Below are positions 1-7,413 of a DNA stretch of 64,000 bases, piece by piece. The notes under the pieces are model-generated. The model was not told where the DNA came from, ran no database searches, and worked only from the letters and a program-made list of their open reading frames with translations. Numbering within the stretch: the stretch's first letter is position 1; every line of letters begins with the position of its first letter. The DNA comes from Allostella vacuolata (GTDB taxonomy: Bacteria; Pseudomonadota; Alphaproteobacteria; ATCC43930; Allostellaceae): the NCBI GenBank assembly GCA_006739055.1, contig AP019702.1:372501-436500 (forward strand), given 5' to 3'. The translations under genes and the position numbers were made by a program.

Positions 1-827
1 TGGGGGAGGGCCCCATGCGCCAGTATTCCCTGGTGAACGGGCCGGACGATGCTGCCGCCTACCGCATCGCGGTCAAGCTGGAGCCGGCCTCGCGCGGCGG
101 GTCCGCCGCCATGCACCGCCTCGCCGCCGGCGACACGGTGCTGGCGTCGCTACCGGTCGACGGGTTCCCGGTCGACTGGACGACGGGGCCGCTGCTGCTG
201 CTGGCGGGCGGCATCGGGGTGACGCCGCTGCTCGGCATGGCGCGCCACGCCCAGGCGCGCGGCCATCCCTTCGCGCTGCACTACTTCGCCCGTTCGGCCG
301 GGAGTGCCGCCTTCGCCGGCACGCTGCGGTCGGCCGAGTTCGCGGGCCGGGCCACCTGCCACTTCGGGCTCGATGCAGACGCGGTGCCCGGGCGGCTGGC
401 GGCGATCCTGGCGGCCGAGGGCGGCCGCGGCACCCATGCCTATGTCTGCGGACCCGCCCCCTTCATGGATGCCGCGCGGGCCGCGGGCGAGCGGGCCTTG
501 GGCGCCGAGGCACTCCATTTCGAATATTTCTCGGCCGGCGAGACGGACGGCGGGGCGGACCGCGCGCTCACCGTGCGGCTCGGCCTCAGCGGCGGCACCC
601 TGGCCGTGCCGGCCGGGCGCAGCATCCTCTCGGTGCTGCTGGAGAACGGGGTGGAGGTCGACTGCTCCTGCCTGGAGGGGGTGTGCGGCATGTGCGTGAC
701 CGAGGTCCTGGCGGGGGAGCCCGACCATCGCGACCATTTCCTCAGCGACCACGCCCGGGCGGCGGGCGACGTCATGACCGTGTGCGTCTCGCGCGCCCGC
801 GGGCCCGAACTGACCTTGGCCCTGTAG
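1..827 (+). CDS. PDR/VanB-type flavin and 2Fe-2S oxidoreductase (ferredoxin reductase), 5' end cut by window
   Basis: Electron-transfer component that passes electrons from NAD(P)H through flavin to a plant-type 2Fe-2S centre, usually feeding a Rieske oxygenase. The frame is open to the window edge. From the first visible ATG (base 15) it reads 270 residues, about 50 short of the family's usual ~320, so the true start lies upstream. Visible motifs: the flavin-binding RQYSL (residues 2-6), the nucleotide-binding GGIGVTP (65-71), CGP (145-147), and a C-terminal ferredoxin domain with Cys219, Cys224, Cys227 and Cys257 in the CX4CX2CX29C pattern. The next gene's ribosome binding site overlaps this stop codon, so the two are probably co-transcribed. 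The partner oxygenase is not in the window and may lie just upstream. Confidence 0.9.
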   Translation, partial: GEGPMRQYSLVNGPDDAAAYRIAVKLEPASRGGSAAMHRLAAGDTVLASLPVDGFPVDWTTGPLLLLAGGIGVTPLLGMARHAQARGHPFALHYFARSAGSAAFAGTLRSAEFAGRATCHFGLDADAVPGRLAAILAAEGGRGTHAYVCGPAPFMDAARAAGERALGAEALHFEYFSAGETDGGADRALTVRLGLSGGTLAVPAGRSILSVLLENGVEVDCSCLEGVCGMCVTEVLAGEPDHRDHFLSDHARAAGDVMTVCVSRARGPELTLAL

Positions 828-841
828 GAGCGGCCGGCGCG

Positions 842-1888
842 ATGACCGTCATGACGCCCGCGCGCCTGCTGCGCGCCGCCGACACCCTGGTCCAGGGGCA
901 GTTCGCCGTGGCCCCCGGCGAAAGCGTGCTGATCACCGCGGACAGTGCGACGGAGCACCGGCTGATCGACGCCATTGCCGCCGCCGTGGTGCGGGCGGGC
1001 GCCCGGCCGCTGGTCGCGCTGGCCCCGCAGCTGCCCTTCCAGGGCGGCCTGTCGGACCCCTATGTCTCCGACAGCCTGAAGGCCGCGGCCGTCGCGTCCG
1101 ATGTCTGGTTCGACCTCTGCTTCCCGTACCACGCCGGTTCGGCCGCCACCTCGGCCGCCATCGCCGGCAACCGCTGCCGCTATCTCCTCCTTGCCACCGC
1201 CGGCGCCGACAGCTTCGAGCGCCTCTACGGCTGCGTCGACTTCGCCGCCCTGATGGATTTCAACCTCGCCTTCGCGGCGTTCGTGGCCGACGCGGCGGGC
1301 GGGCCGATGCGCGTCGCCTGCCCGCTCGGGACGGATCTTTCCTGCATCCTCGACCGGCCGAAGCTGGTGCGCGAGCGGGTCGCGCGCACGCCGGGCCTGC
1401 ACACGGTGCCGGGCACGCAGAGCTTCTACCCGGTGCAGGATTCCGTCCGGGGCCGGGTGGTGCTGCAGGCGCTGTTCGACGAGGACCACCGGATCCTGCG
1501 CCGCCCGATCACCATCGCGGTCGATGGCCGGATCCGCGCGGTCGAGGGCGGCGCCGCCGAGGACCGGCCCAGCCTGGAGCGCTCCCTGCGCCGGGCGAGC
1601 GGCGGGCGCGGGGATTTCGGCCAGTGCATCCATTTCACCTTCGGCTTCCACCCCGCGGCCCGCCTGACGGGGCGCCACTTCATCGAGGATATCCGCGTGC
1701 CCGGCTCCAACGCGGTGGGCATGGGGCTGCCATGGTGGGAACCGGGCGGCGGCGAGAACCATCCCGACGGAATCGGGCTCGACCAGTCGCTGTGGATCGG
1801 CGACCGGCCCGTTGCCGAGGCGGGGCGCCTGACGGGGCCGCCCGACCTGCTGCGACTGTACGAGGCGATGGCGCGGCGGCTGGACTGA
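842..1888 (+). CDS. M29-peptidase-fold / 2,5-dihydroxypyridine 5,6-dioxygenase (NicX)-like metalloenzyme
   Basis: A 348-residue protein of the fold shared by M29 aminopeptidases and the extradiol-type ring-cleaving enzyme NicX/Hpo. The start at 842 is chosen because AGGAG lies about 9 bases upstream, overlapping the previous stop; a second in-frame ATG follows at 851. The likely metal ligands are His264, in a segment reading IHFTFGFHP, and His307 and Asp309 in NHPDG. This reproduces the His plus HxD arrangement known for the NicX iron site. The neighbours are a ferredoxin reductase and a luciferase-like monooxygenase, which fits oxidative catabolism better than peptide cleavage. The substrate is unknown, and an aminopeptidase role cannot be excluded. 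Confidence 0.7.
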   Translation: MTVMTPARLLRAADTLVQGQFAVAPGESVLITADSATEHRLIDAIAAAVVRAGARPLVALAPQLPFQGGLSDPYVSDSLKAAAVASDVWFDLCFPYHAGSAATSAAIAGNRCRYLLLATAGADSFERLYGCVDFAALMDFNLAFAAFVADAAGGPMRVACPLGTDLSCILDRPKLVRERVARTPGLHTVPGTQSFYPVQDSVRGRVVLQALFDEDHRILRRPITIAVDGRIRAVEGGAAEDRPSLERSLRRASGGRGDFGQCIHFTFGFHPAARLTGRHFIEDIRVPGSNAVGMGLPWWEPGGGENHPDGIGLDQSLWIGDRPVAEAGRLTGPPDLLRLYEAMARRLD

Positions 1889-1960
1889 ACGCGCGGCGCC
1901 GTGCGTCCGGCCGGCCGGCTTCGGCTCGCATGACGCCGGCCGGTGTGCGAAGCTCGCCAG

Positions 1961-2998
1961 ATGACGACGACCACCCGGCCGAAGCGCCTCGGCTTCTTCA
2001 CCCGCCTGCTCGACGATGGGGACCCGGCCGACCGCTACCGGATGGCGGCCGAGCAGATCGGGCATGCGGAATCTCTCGGCTATGATTCGGCCTGGGTCGC
2101 GCAGCATCATTTCCACGCCGACGAGGGCGGGCTGCCGGCGCCCTTCGTCTTCCTGGCCCATGTCGCCGCCCGCACCACGCGGATCCGGCTCGGCACCGGC
2201 ATCGTCACCCTGCCGCTGGAGCTGCCGATCCGGGTCGCCGAGGACGCGGCCGTGCTGGACCTGATGTCGGGCGGCCGGCTGGAGGTCGGCATCGGGCCCG
2301 GCGGCAACCTGACGGCGTTCGAGGCGTTCGGCCTCGACAGTGCCGAGCGCGGAGCGCTGTTCGTGCGCCATCGCGAGCGGCTGGTCGATGCCTGGACGGC
2401 GCGGGCGCTGCCGGGCGGCGACCGGCTCTACCCGGCCGATCCCGGGCTCGCCGACCGTATCTGGCAGGCGACCTTCTCGGTCGAGGGCGCACGCCGGGCG
2501 GGGGCGGCCGGCGACGGGCTGCTGCTCTCCCGCAGCCAGCCGCGGCCGGCCGACGCGCCCGGCCTGCCCCTGTCGGCGATCCAGGACCCGATGATCGACG
2601 CCTACCTGGCGGCGCTGCCGGCCGGGTGCGCGCCGCGGATCCTGGCGTCCCGCACCGTGTTCGCCGCCGACGACCGCCGGGATGCGCAGCGCTTCGCCGA
2701 GGCCGGCTACGAGCGGCTGCGCCGGCGCCTGGCGGCCACCGGACAGTCGCCGGGCGACGGCTCCATCGCCGACTATCTGGCGGTGTCGGACGTGCATTTC
2801 GGCACCCCGGACGATGTCGTCCGGTCGCTGCAGGCGGATGCCACGCTGGCGCGTGCCACCGACCTTGCGGTGCAGGTGCATTCGGTCGACCCGCCGCACG
2901 ACCTGACCTTGCGCTCGATCGAGCTGGTGGCCGCGGTGGTGGCGCCGGCGCTCGGCTGGCGCCGGGACGATGTCCCCGGGGTGCGCCAGGTCGCGTAG
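1961..2998 (+). CDS. LLM-class flavin-dependent oxidoreductase (luciferase-like, KPN_01858-type)
   Basis: A 345-residue bacterial-luciferase-fold monooxygenase using reduced flavin. The N-terminus reads RLGFFTRLLDDGDPADRY. The TIM-barrel features of the family follow: SAWVAQHHFHADEG near residue 50, RIRLGTGIVTLPLELP near 80-95 and GRLEVGIGPGG near 110. I start at the ATG at 1961; a GTG 18 bases upstream would only add a low-complexity leader. It is followed directly by two carboxymuconolactone-decarboxylase-fold genes. From memory this trio matches a recurring bacterial gene set (KPN_01858 / Avi_7170 / Avi_7169 families); a profile search would confirm it. Substrate unknown. Confidence 0.85.
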   Translation: MTTTTRPKRLGFFTRLLDDGDPADRYRMAAEQIGHAESLGYDSAWVAQHHFHADEGGLPAPFVFLAHVAARTTRIRLGTGIVTLPLELPIRVAEDAAVLDLMSGGRLEVGIGPGGNLTAFEAFGLDSAERGALFVRHRERLVDAWTARALPGGDRLYPADPGLADRIWQATFSVEGARRAGAAGDGLLLSRSQPRPADAPGLPLSAIQDPMIDAYLAALPAGCAPRILASRTVFAADDRRDAQRFAEAGYERLRRRLAATGQSPGDGSIADYLAVSDVHFGTPDDVVRSLQADATLARATDLAVQVHSVDPPHDLTLRSIELVAAVVAPALGWRRDDVPGVRQVA

Positions 2999-3021
2999 CC
3001 GCAGTGGAGAAGGGAACGCTC

Positions 3022-3630
3022 GTGACGGGAACGGACAGGACAGGGGACGCAGCGGACGTCATCGACCATCTGGTCGGGATCGCCCCCGGGTCGGCGCTCG
3101 ACGCCATCCGGGCGCGCCGGCCGGAGGCGCGCAGCCAGTCTGAGGCCAGCTACCGCGCGCTGTTCGAGCCGGCCGACCCGGCCGGCATCACGCCCACCGA
3201 ACGCTTCGCCGTGGCGGTCTTCGTCGCCGGGCTGCACGGTGCGGCGGAGGTCGCGGCTTTCTATCGGTCGCGCCTGGGCGACGGCGGGGCGCTGATCGAA
3301 GCCATCGATGCGGCAACGACCGAAGCCGCCGGCACGGGGCCCTATGGCCGATACCCGGCCGGGCCGCTCAGCCGCGAGGACCAGCCGGGGCCGGTCTACC
3401 GGCCGGGCGGCGACGTCGCGCAGCGGCTCGGGCCGCGCCTGGCGGCCGCGTTCGCCCACCTGCACCTGCTGGTCCTGCATCCGCGCGACGCCGACCCGGC
3501 ATCCCTGCAGCCGCTGCTCGATGCCGGCTGGTCGACGACGGACATCGTGACCCTGTCCCAGATCGCGGCCTTCCTGCCCTTCCAGATCCGGGTCGTTGCC
3601 GGCCTGCGCGTCCTGGCCGGCCAGCTTTGA
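3022..3630 (+). CDS. CMD-domain protein, Avi_7170-like
   Basis: A 202-residue protein of the carboxymuconolactone-decarboxylase/AhpD superfamily, lacking an obvious CxxC motif. The GTG start at 3022 is preferred because AGAAGGGA lies 6-13 bases upstream; another GTG at 3004 has no such signal. The N-terminal portion (VIDHLVGIAPGSALDAIRAR) and a central helical region (ERFAVAVFVAGLHG) resemble the Avi_7170 family as I remember it. The gene sits 23 bases after the luciferase-like gene and 17 bases before a CxxC-bearing partner, so the two CMD proteins may form a functional pair. Without the redox cysteines it is probably not itself an alkylhydroperoxidase. Its role is unknown. Confidence 0.75.
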   Translation: MTGTDRTGDAADVIDHLVGIAPGSALDAIRARRPEARSQSEASYRALFEPADPAGITPTERFAVAVFVAGLHGAAEVAAFYRSRLGDGGALIEAIDAATTEAAGTGPYGRYPAGPLSREDQPGPVYRPGGDVAQRLGPRLAAAFAHLHLLVLHPRDADPASLQPLLDAGWSTTDIVTLSQIAAFLPFQIRVVAGLRVLAGQL

Positions 3631-3647
3631 ACCCGCGGGAGGCCCCC

Positions 3648-4262
3648 ATGCCCGACACCATCCTCGACCTGCCGCCGCACGACGTCCCCGTCGTCTTCAC
3701 CCGAGACCAGCTCGACTGGCTGCCCTGGCTCGAGCCGATGGCGGAGCAGGACCTGACCGACCGCCACATGGCCGGGCTGGTCGATGCCGCGCGGGCCAAG
3801 TCGGCCTATTTCCGCCTCCTGGCCCGCGACCCGGACGCGCTGCAGGCGCGCACCCGCGCCGACAAGGACATCTTCTACAATCCCGACGCCGGCCTGCCGC
3901 GGGCGGAACGCGAGCTGGCCGCGGCCGCCACCTCGCGCTTCAACGGCTGCATCTACTGCGCCTCGGTGCATGCCCGGCTGGCCGCGACCTATTCGGGGCA
4001 GGCGGATGCGGTGCAGCGCCTCCTCGACGAGGGGGTGGGCGCCGACCTGGGCGAGCGCTGGAACGCCATCGTCGCGGCATCGGTCGCCCTGACGCAGACC
4101 CCGCCCGCCTTCGGGGCGGCCCATGTCGACCGGCTGCGCCGGGCGGGACTCGACGACCTGGCGATCGCCGACGTCATCCAGGCGGCCGCGTTCTTCAACT
4201 GGGCCAACCGCCTGATGCTCTCGCTCGGCGAGCCGGCGGCGATCGACGGAAAGGCGGCATGA
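3648..4262 (+). CDS. Alkylhydroperoxidase AhpD-domain protein, Avi_7169-like
   Basis: A 204-residue AhpD-fold protein carrying the redox motif NGCIYCASVHA, with Cys101, Cys104 and His108 placed as in AhpD peroxidases. GGGAGG about 7 bases upstream fixes the ATG at 3648. A TTG further upstream overlaps the previous gene and is rejected. The family reduces organic hydroperoxides or acts as a thiol redox partner; here it probably protects or assists the flavin monooxygenase encoded upstream. The stop codon overlaps the next ATG (ATGA), implying translational coupling to the CinA-like gene. The real substrate is not evident from the sequence. Confidence 0.85.
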   Translation: MPDTILDLPPHDVPVVFTRDQLDWLPWLEPMAEQDLTDRHMAGLVDAARAKSAYFRLLARDPDALQARTRADKDIFYNPDAGLPRAERELAAAATSRFNGCIYCASVHARLAATYSGQADAVQRLLDEGVGADLGERWNAIVAASVALTQTPPAFGAAHVDRLRRAGLDDLAIADVIQAAAFFNWANRLMLSLGEPAAIDGKAA

Positions 4263-4756
4263 TGTCCGGCTCCATGACCATTCCGACCGCGGCGGCCGAG
4301 CGAGTCGCCCGGCTGCTGATCCAGCGGCGGCAGACCCTGGCCGTGTCGGAATCCTCGGCGGGCGGGCTGGTCTCGGCCATGCTGCTGTCGGTGCCGGGCG
4401 CCTCGGCCTATTTCCTGGGCGGCGGCATCATCTACACGGGTGCGGCCCGGGAAGGGCTGCTGGGCGTGACCCCGACGATGATGGCCGGCATCCGCTCGGC
4501 GACCGAGGAGATGTCCCGCCTGCTGGCGCGGACGGTGCGCGAGCGCCTGGGCGCGGACTGGGGCCTGGCCGAGACCGGCGCGACCGGCCCCGCCGGCAAT
4601 CGCTACGGCGATGCCGCCGGCCATTGCTGCCTGGCGGTCGACGGGCCGCACCGCGCCAGCCGCACGCTGGAGACCGGCAGCGCCGACCGCATGGCGAACA
4701 TGGTCACGTTCGCCGGGGCGGCGCTGGCCCTGCTGGAAGAGCAGCTGGCGCGATAG
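4259..4756 (+). CDS. CinA C-terminal-domain protein (nicotinamide-nucleotide amidohydrolase-like)
   Basis: A 165-residue stand-alone CinA-C (PncC) domain. This family deamidates nicotinamide mononucleotide in pyridine nucleotide recycling. Family signatures are SESSAGG (residues 30-36), the FLGGGIIYTG stretch and ETGATGPAG (105-113). The start overlaps the previous stop as ATGA; an alternative ATG lies 3 bases later. It lacks the N-terminal MoCF-like domain of full CinA, as is common for PncC. Its position inside an apparent catabolic operon rather than with DNA-repair genes is unusual and may mean it acts on an amide intermediate, though this is inference only. Confidence 0.8.
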   Translation: MMSGSMTIPTAAAERVARLLIQRRQTLAVSESSAGGLVSAMLLSVPGASAYFLGGGIIYTGAAREGLLGVTPTMMAGIRSATEEMSRLLARTVRERLGADWGLAETGATGPAGNRYGDAAGHCCLAVDGPHRASRTLETGSADRMANMVTFAGAALALLEEQLAR

Positions 4757-4776
4757 GGCGGCGGGGAACCACCGCG

Positions 4777-5409
4777 ATGGCCGGCAGCGGCCCCCTCGAA
4801 CCCCATGTGGATGCGTTCCAGCGCCTGTTCCTGGAGGCGGTGTCGACCCGGCCGCCGCCGGACGCGGGCTTTGCCGCCGAGCGCGCGGTGCTGGCGCGGC
4901 TGCTGCCGGTGACGGCCCCGATGGCCGAGGCACCGCCGCCGCGCGCCCTGCCGGCCGGCGACCATCTGGACCGCGCCATCGCCCAGGGCAGGGCCGGCGG
5001 CGAGGGGGGCCTGATCGAGGCGGTCGCCGGCCTGGCGCCCGCCCTGCACTGGACCTACGGCTATCCCGACCATCCGCGCTTCGCGGGCCTGGCCGATCGC
5101 ATCGCCTTCTGCGAGGTGGTCGGGCTGCGGGCGTTCCGCCGCAGCGAGCAGGTCCGACTCGGCCTCACCTTGATGGCGCCCGGGACGATCTATCCGGCCC
5201 ATGCCCACCCGGCGGTCGAGACCTACCTGGTGATCTCCGGCACGGCGCTCTGGCAGGCCGGGCAGGGGGCGGCGGCGCTGCGTCCGCCCGGCGCGATCGT
5301 CTGGCACCCGGGTGAGGTGTCCCACGTCATGACCACCCTCTCCGAGCCGTTGCTCGCGGTCTGGAGCTGGACGGGCGACATCCTGACGGGGCCGCGATAC
5401 CTGGGGTGA
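4777..5409 (+). CDS. DMSP-lyase-type cupin protein
   Basis: A 210-residue single-domain cupin of the family that includes the dimethylsulfoniopropionate lyases DddQ/DddL/DddW. The metal-site signature YPAHAHPAVETY (residues 139-150) gives Tyr139, His142, His144, Glu148 and Tyr150. His183 follows in PGEVSHVM. The C-terminal LLAVWSWTGDI is also family-like. The gene starts 20 bases after the cinA-like stop and is the last plus-strand gene of the operon. Many family members outside marine roseobacters have no proven DMSP activity, so cleavage of another beta-substituted acid or a non-lyase role is possible. A TRAP transporter and GntR regulator follow. Confidence 0.7.
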   Translation: MAGSGPLEPHVDAFQRLFLEAVSTRPPPDAGFAAERAVLARLLPVTAPMAEAPPPRALPAGDHLDRAIAQGRAGGEGGLIEAVAGLAPALHWTYGYPDHPRFAGLADRIAFCEVVGLRAFRRSEQVRLGLTLMAPGTIYPAHAHPAVETYLVISGTALWQAGQGAAALRPPGAIVWHPGEVSHVMTTLSEPLLAVWSWTGDILTGPRYLG

Positions 5410-5416
5410 GAGGGCC

Positions 5417-6082
5417 CTACGCGCCGGGCAGCAGGCCGATGGCGGCCTCGGCGGCCTTGCGGACATGGTGGACGGCAGCGGCGCGGGCGCGGGCGCCGTC
5501 GCGGGCGTCGAGGGCGGCCATCAGGTCGCCCAGCTCGGCGATGCTGTGGACGCTGCGGCCCGGCACCTGCAGGGAGGTGGCGCGCAGCAGCATCACCCGC
5601 GCGTTCAGCATCCGCAGGCTGATGCCGAGCGCCTCGTTGCCCGAGCCCTCCACCAGGCAGTCGTAGAAATGGTTCTTGGCCCGGAGCCGGGCCAGCGGGT
5701 CGGCATCGTCGAACGACGCCTTCAGCCGCTCGAAGGCCGCGTGCAGCGCCAGCCGCTGCGCCTCGGAGGCCGATTGCGCGAACAGCTGGCAGGCCAGCCC
5801 CTCCAGCTCGGCGCGCACCTGGTAGATGCCGCGCGCCTGCTCGGCCGTCACCCGCGCCACCACCGGTCCGCGGTGCGGCAGCACCTGGATCAGCCCCTCC
5901 GATTCCAGCTGCCGCAGCGCCTCGCGCACCAGCGTCCGGCTGACCCCGGTCATCTCGCACAGGCCGCGCTCCGGCAGCCGCTCGCCCGCCCGGAACCGGC
6001 CGATCGCGATCGCGTAGCGGATGCTCTCCGTCACGCTGTGCCGAAGCGGCGCCGCCACCCGCTCCACGCGGAAGTCCTGCAT
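5417..6082 (-). CDS. GntR-family transcriptional regulator, FCD (FadR) subfamily
   Basis: A 221-residue repressor-type regulator. The N-terminal winged helix (about residues 12-75) contains the GntR signature GERLPERGLCEMTGVSRTLV, and an all-helical FCD ligand domain (about 82-210) follows, which in this family binds organic acids, often through a metal site. It lies downstream of the TRAP solute-binding gene on the same strand, separated by a strong hairpin. The divergent region at 7314-7345 carries a dyad over a promoter and is the obvious target. It probably represses the TRAP uptake genes, and perhaps operon 1-5409, until substrate is present. Confidence 0.9.
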   Translation of the reverse strand: MQDFRVERVAAPLRHSVTESIRYAIAIGRFRAGERLPERGLCEMTGVSRTLVREALRQLESEGLIQVLPHRGPVVARVTAEQARGIYQVRAELEGLACQLFAQSASEAQRLALHAAFERLKASFDDADPLARLRAKNHFYDCLVEGSGNEALGISLRMLNARVMLLRATSLQVPGRSVHSIAELGDLMAALDARDGARARAAAVHHVRKAAEAAIGLLPGA

Positions 6083-6143
6083 GGCCGATCATCCCTCCCT
6101 TGTGCCTGGCCCCCCGTGTGCCTGGCCGGCGGCGGAAGTGGAA

Positions 6144-6172
6144 CGGGCCGCGGGGCAAGACCCCGCGGCCCG
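6144..6172 (-). terminator. Strong stem-loop between TRAP solute-binding gene and GntR gene
   Basis: A perfect 12-bp inverted repeat, CGGGCCGCGGGG against CCCCGCGGCCCG, with a 5-base loop (CAAGA). It lies 34 bases past the stop of the minus-strand TRAP solute-binding gene and ahead of the GntR gene. There is no clear T-run, so it may be a processing or partial-termination signal rather than a full terminator. Confidence 0.6.
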
Positions 6173-6205
6173 GCATCTATCGGCCAGCCGGCGCCGGCCG
6201 CGACA

Positions 6206-7243
6206 TCACTGGGCCGGCTTGCCGAGGGCCTCCTGGATGCGGCGGACATAGGCCGGGCCGTCGACGCCCACTTCCTTGGCGCGCGCGTTCCAGCTGTCAT
6301 AGGCCGGCTTGGCGTACTGGGCGGCGTTGATCTTCTTGCGCTCGGCCTCGGGCGCCGTCCACGGCTCGATGCCGTGCTTCTTCATGTTGTCGAGGGCCGC
6401 CTGGACGAAGGCGTTGTAGGTGCCGAACGCGTCCTTCTCCAGCCCGGCCATGGCGGTGCGGACCTGCTCGCGCACGTCGGCCGGCATGCCTTCCCATTCC
6501 GCCTTGTTGATCAGGATGGCCCAGCCGGTGATCGTGCCGACGCCCCAGTCCTGGACGTTGCGGGCGACGCGCCAGAACTCCATGGCGCCGCCGACGCAGG
6601 TGGAGATGAAGACGCCGTCGATCACGCCGCGCTCCAGGGCCGGCATGATCTCGGTGGGCGCCATCGGCGTCGGCTTGGCGCCGAGCGCGTTCATATGGGC
6701 GGCCGTCTGCGGGTTGTGGACGCGCAGGCGCTTGTTGCGGAAGTCCTCGACCGTGTGGATCGGCGTCTTGGAGAACAGGCGGGTCGGGCACCAGGCGCCC
6801 TCGGCCAGGACGATGGCCCCCCACTTCTCTTCCCAGATCCGGGCGACGTCCTTGGCCCAGAAGGCGTTGCGCACCTTCTGGTACTCCTCGATCGAGTTGA
6901 TCAGGTCGGGCAGGTTGAAGATGCCCATGCGCGGCTCGTCGGCCGCCAGGTAGGTGTGCAGCGCGGCCGACATCGGCAGCCGCCCGTCACGCACCGCCGA
7001 CGCGATCTGCGCCGGCGCCACCAGCGAATCGCTGACCGTCACCGACACCCGCCCGTTGGTCGCCTTGGCGATCCGCTCGGGCACGCTCGCGGTCATCGCC
7101 GAATAGGCGTCGCCCGGCGAGACGATGATCCCCATGGTGAGGTCGATCTTCTGCGCCAGCGCCGCCGGTGCGGCCAGCAGGCCGGCCAGCAGGGCCCCCA
7201 CCGCTGCGCCGCGCCATCCCTGGCCCGTCATCCTGCCCGTCAT
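6206..7243 (-). CDS. dctP: TRAP transporter solute-binding protein, DctP family
   Basis: A 345-residue periplasmic solute-binding protein for a carboxylate-type TRAP uptake system. The start is the ATG at 7243 because GGGAGG lies about 8 bases upstream; earlier in-frame ATGs lack this. A signal peptide covers about residues 1-30, ending APAALAQ. Family features include the region around RLFSKTPIHTVEDFRNKRLR, where the conserved arginine binds the ligand carboxylate, and GVIDGVFIS. The matching membrane subunits are encoded divergently at 7414-9474. A promoter with a perfect TTGACA box lies about 75-100 bases upstream, overlapped by a dyad likely bound by the GntR regulator. Ligand unknown. 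Confidence 0.92.
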   Translation of the reverse strand: MTGRMTGQGWRGAAVGALLAGLLAAPAALAQKIDLTMGIIVSPGDAYSAMTASVPERIAKATNGRVSVTVSDSLVAPAQIASAVRDGRLPMSAALHTYLAADEPRMGIFNLPDLINSIEEYQKVRNAFWAKDVARIWEEKWGAIVLAEGAWCPTRLFSKTPIHTVEDFRNKRLRVHNPQTAAHMNALGAKPTPMAPTEIMPALERGVIDGVFISTCVGGAMEFWRVARNVQDWGVGTITGWAILINKAEWEGMPADVREQVRTAMAGLEKDAFGTYNAFVQAALDNMKKHGIEPWTAPEAERKKINAAQYAKPAYDSWNARAKEVGVDGPAYVRRIQEALGKPAQ

Positions 7244-7313
7244 TGTCGTCCCTCCCATTGCCACGCGTTCCTGCGGTGCCGGTATCGCGGCCGCCGCGCA
7301 AACCATCATTCGA

Positions 7314-7326
7314 TCATACAATATGA
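7314..7326. promoter_or_regulatory. Candidate GntR/FCD operator (TCATA-CAA-TATGA dyad)
   Basis: A perfect 5-bp inverted repeat around a 3-base centre in an AT-rich island of an otherwise very GC-rich region. It overlaps the -10 element of the minus-strand promoter for the solute-binding gene. Its size and TNGTAT-like content resemble operators of FCD-type GntR repressors, and a GntR gene of this type lies two genes away. Confidence 0.55.
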
Positions 7327-7345
7327 CGATAGGATTGCGTGTCAA
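7318..7345 (-). promoter_or_regulatory. Sigma-70-like promoter for the TRAP solute-binding gene
   Basis: On the minus strand TTGACA (7345 to 7340) is followed after 16 bases by TATTGT (7323 to 7318), a perfect -35 box and a 4-of-6 -10 box. Transcription would start about 65-70 bases before the ATG at 7243. The -10 lies inside the dyad at 7314-7326, which is a classic repression geometry. Confidence 0.55.
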
Positions 7346-7413
7346 GAACGCCCCATGCTAACGGTCGCCCCACCCCGCCCCGCGCCCGATCGATGGTTCC
7401 GGAGAGCCCCGCC

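Noticed and set aside
440-2899. An 819-codon minus-strand open frame opposite the first three genes
   Set aside because: It is an antisense shadow of high-GC coding sequence: arginine/glycine/proline-rich with no domain, while the plus-strand frames hold clear family motifs.
7339-7413. An N-terminal extension of the TRAP permease from GTG 7339
   Set aside because: The codons fall in the promoter/operator region and lack a ribosome site; ATG 7414 has GGAG at good spacing.
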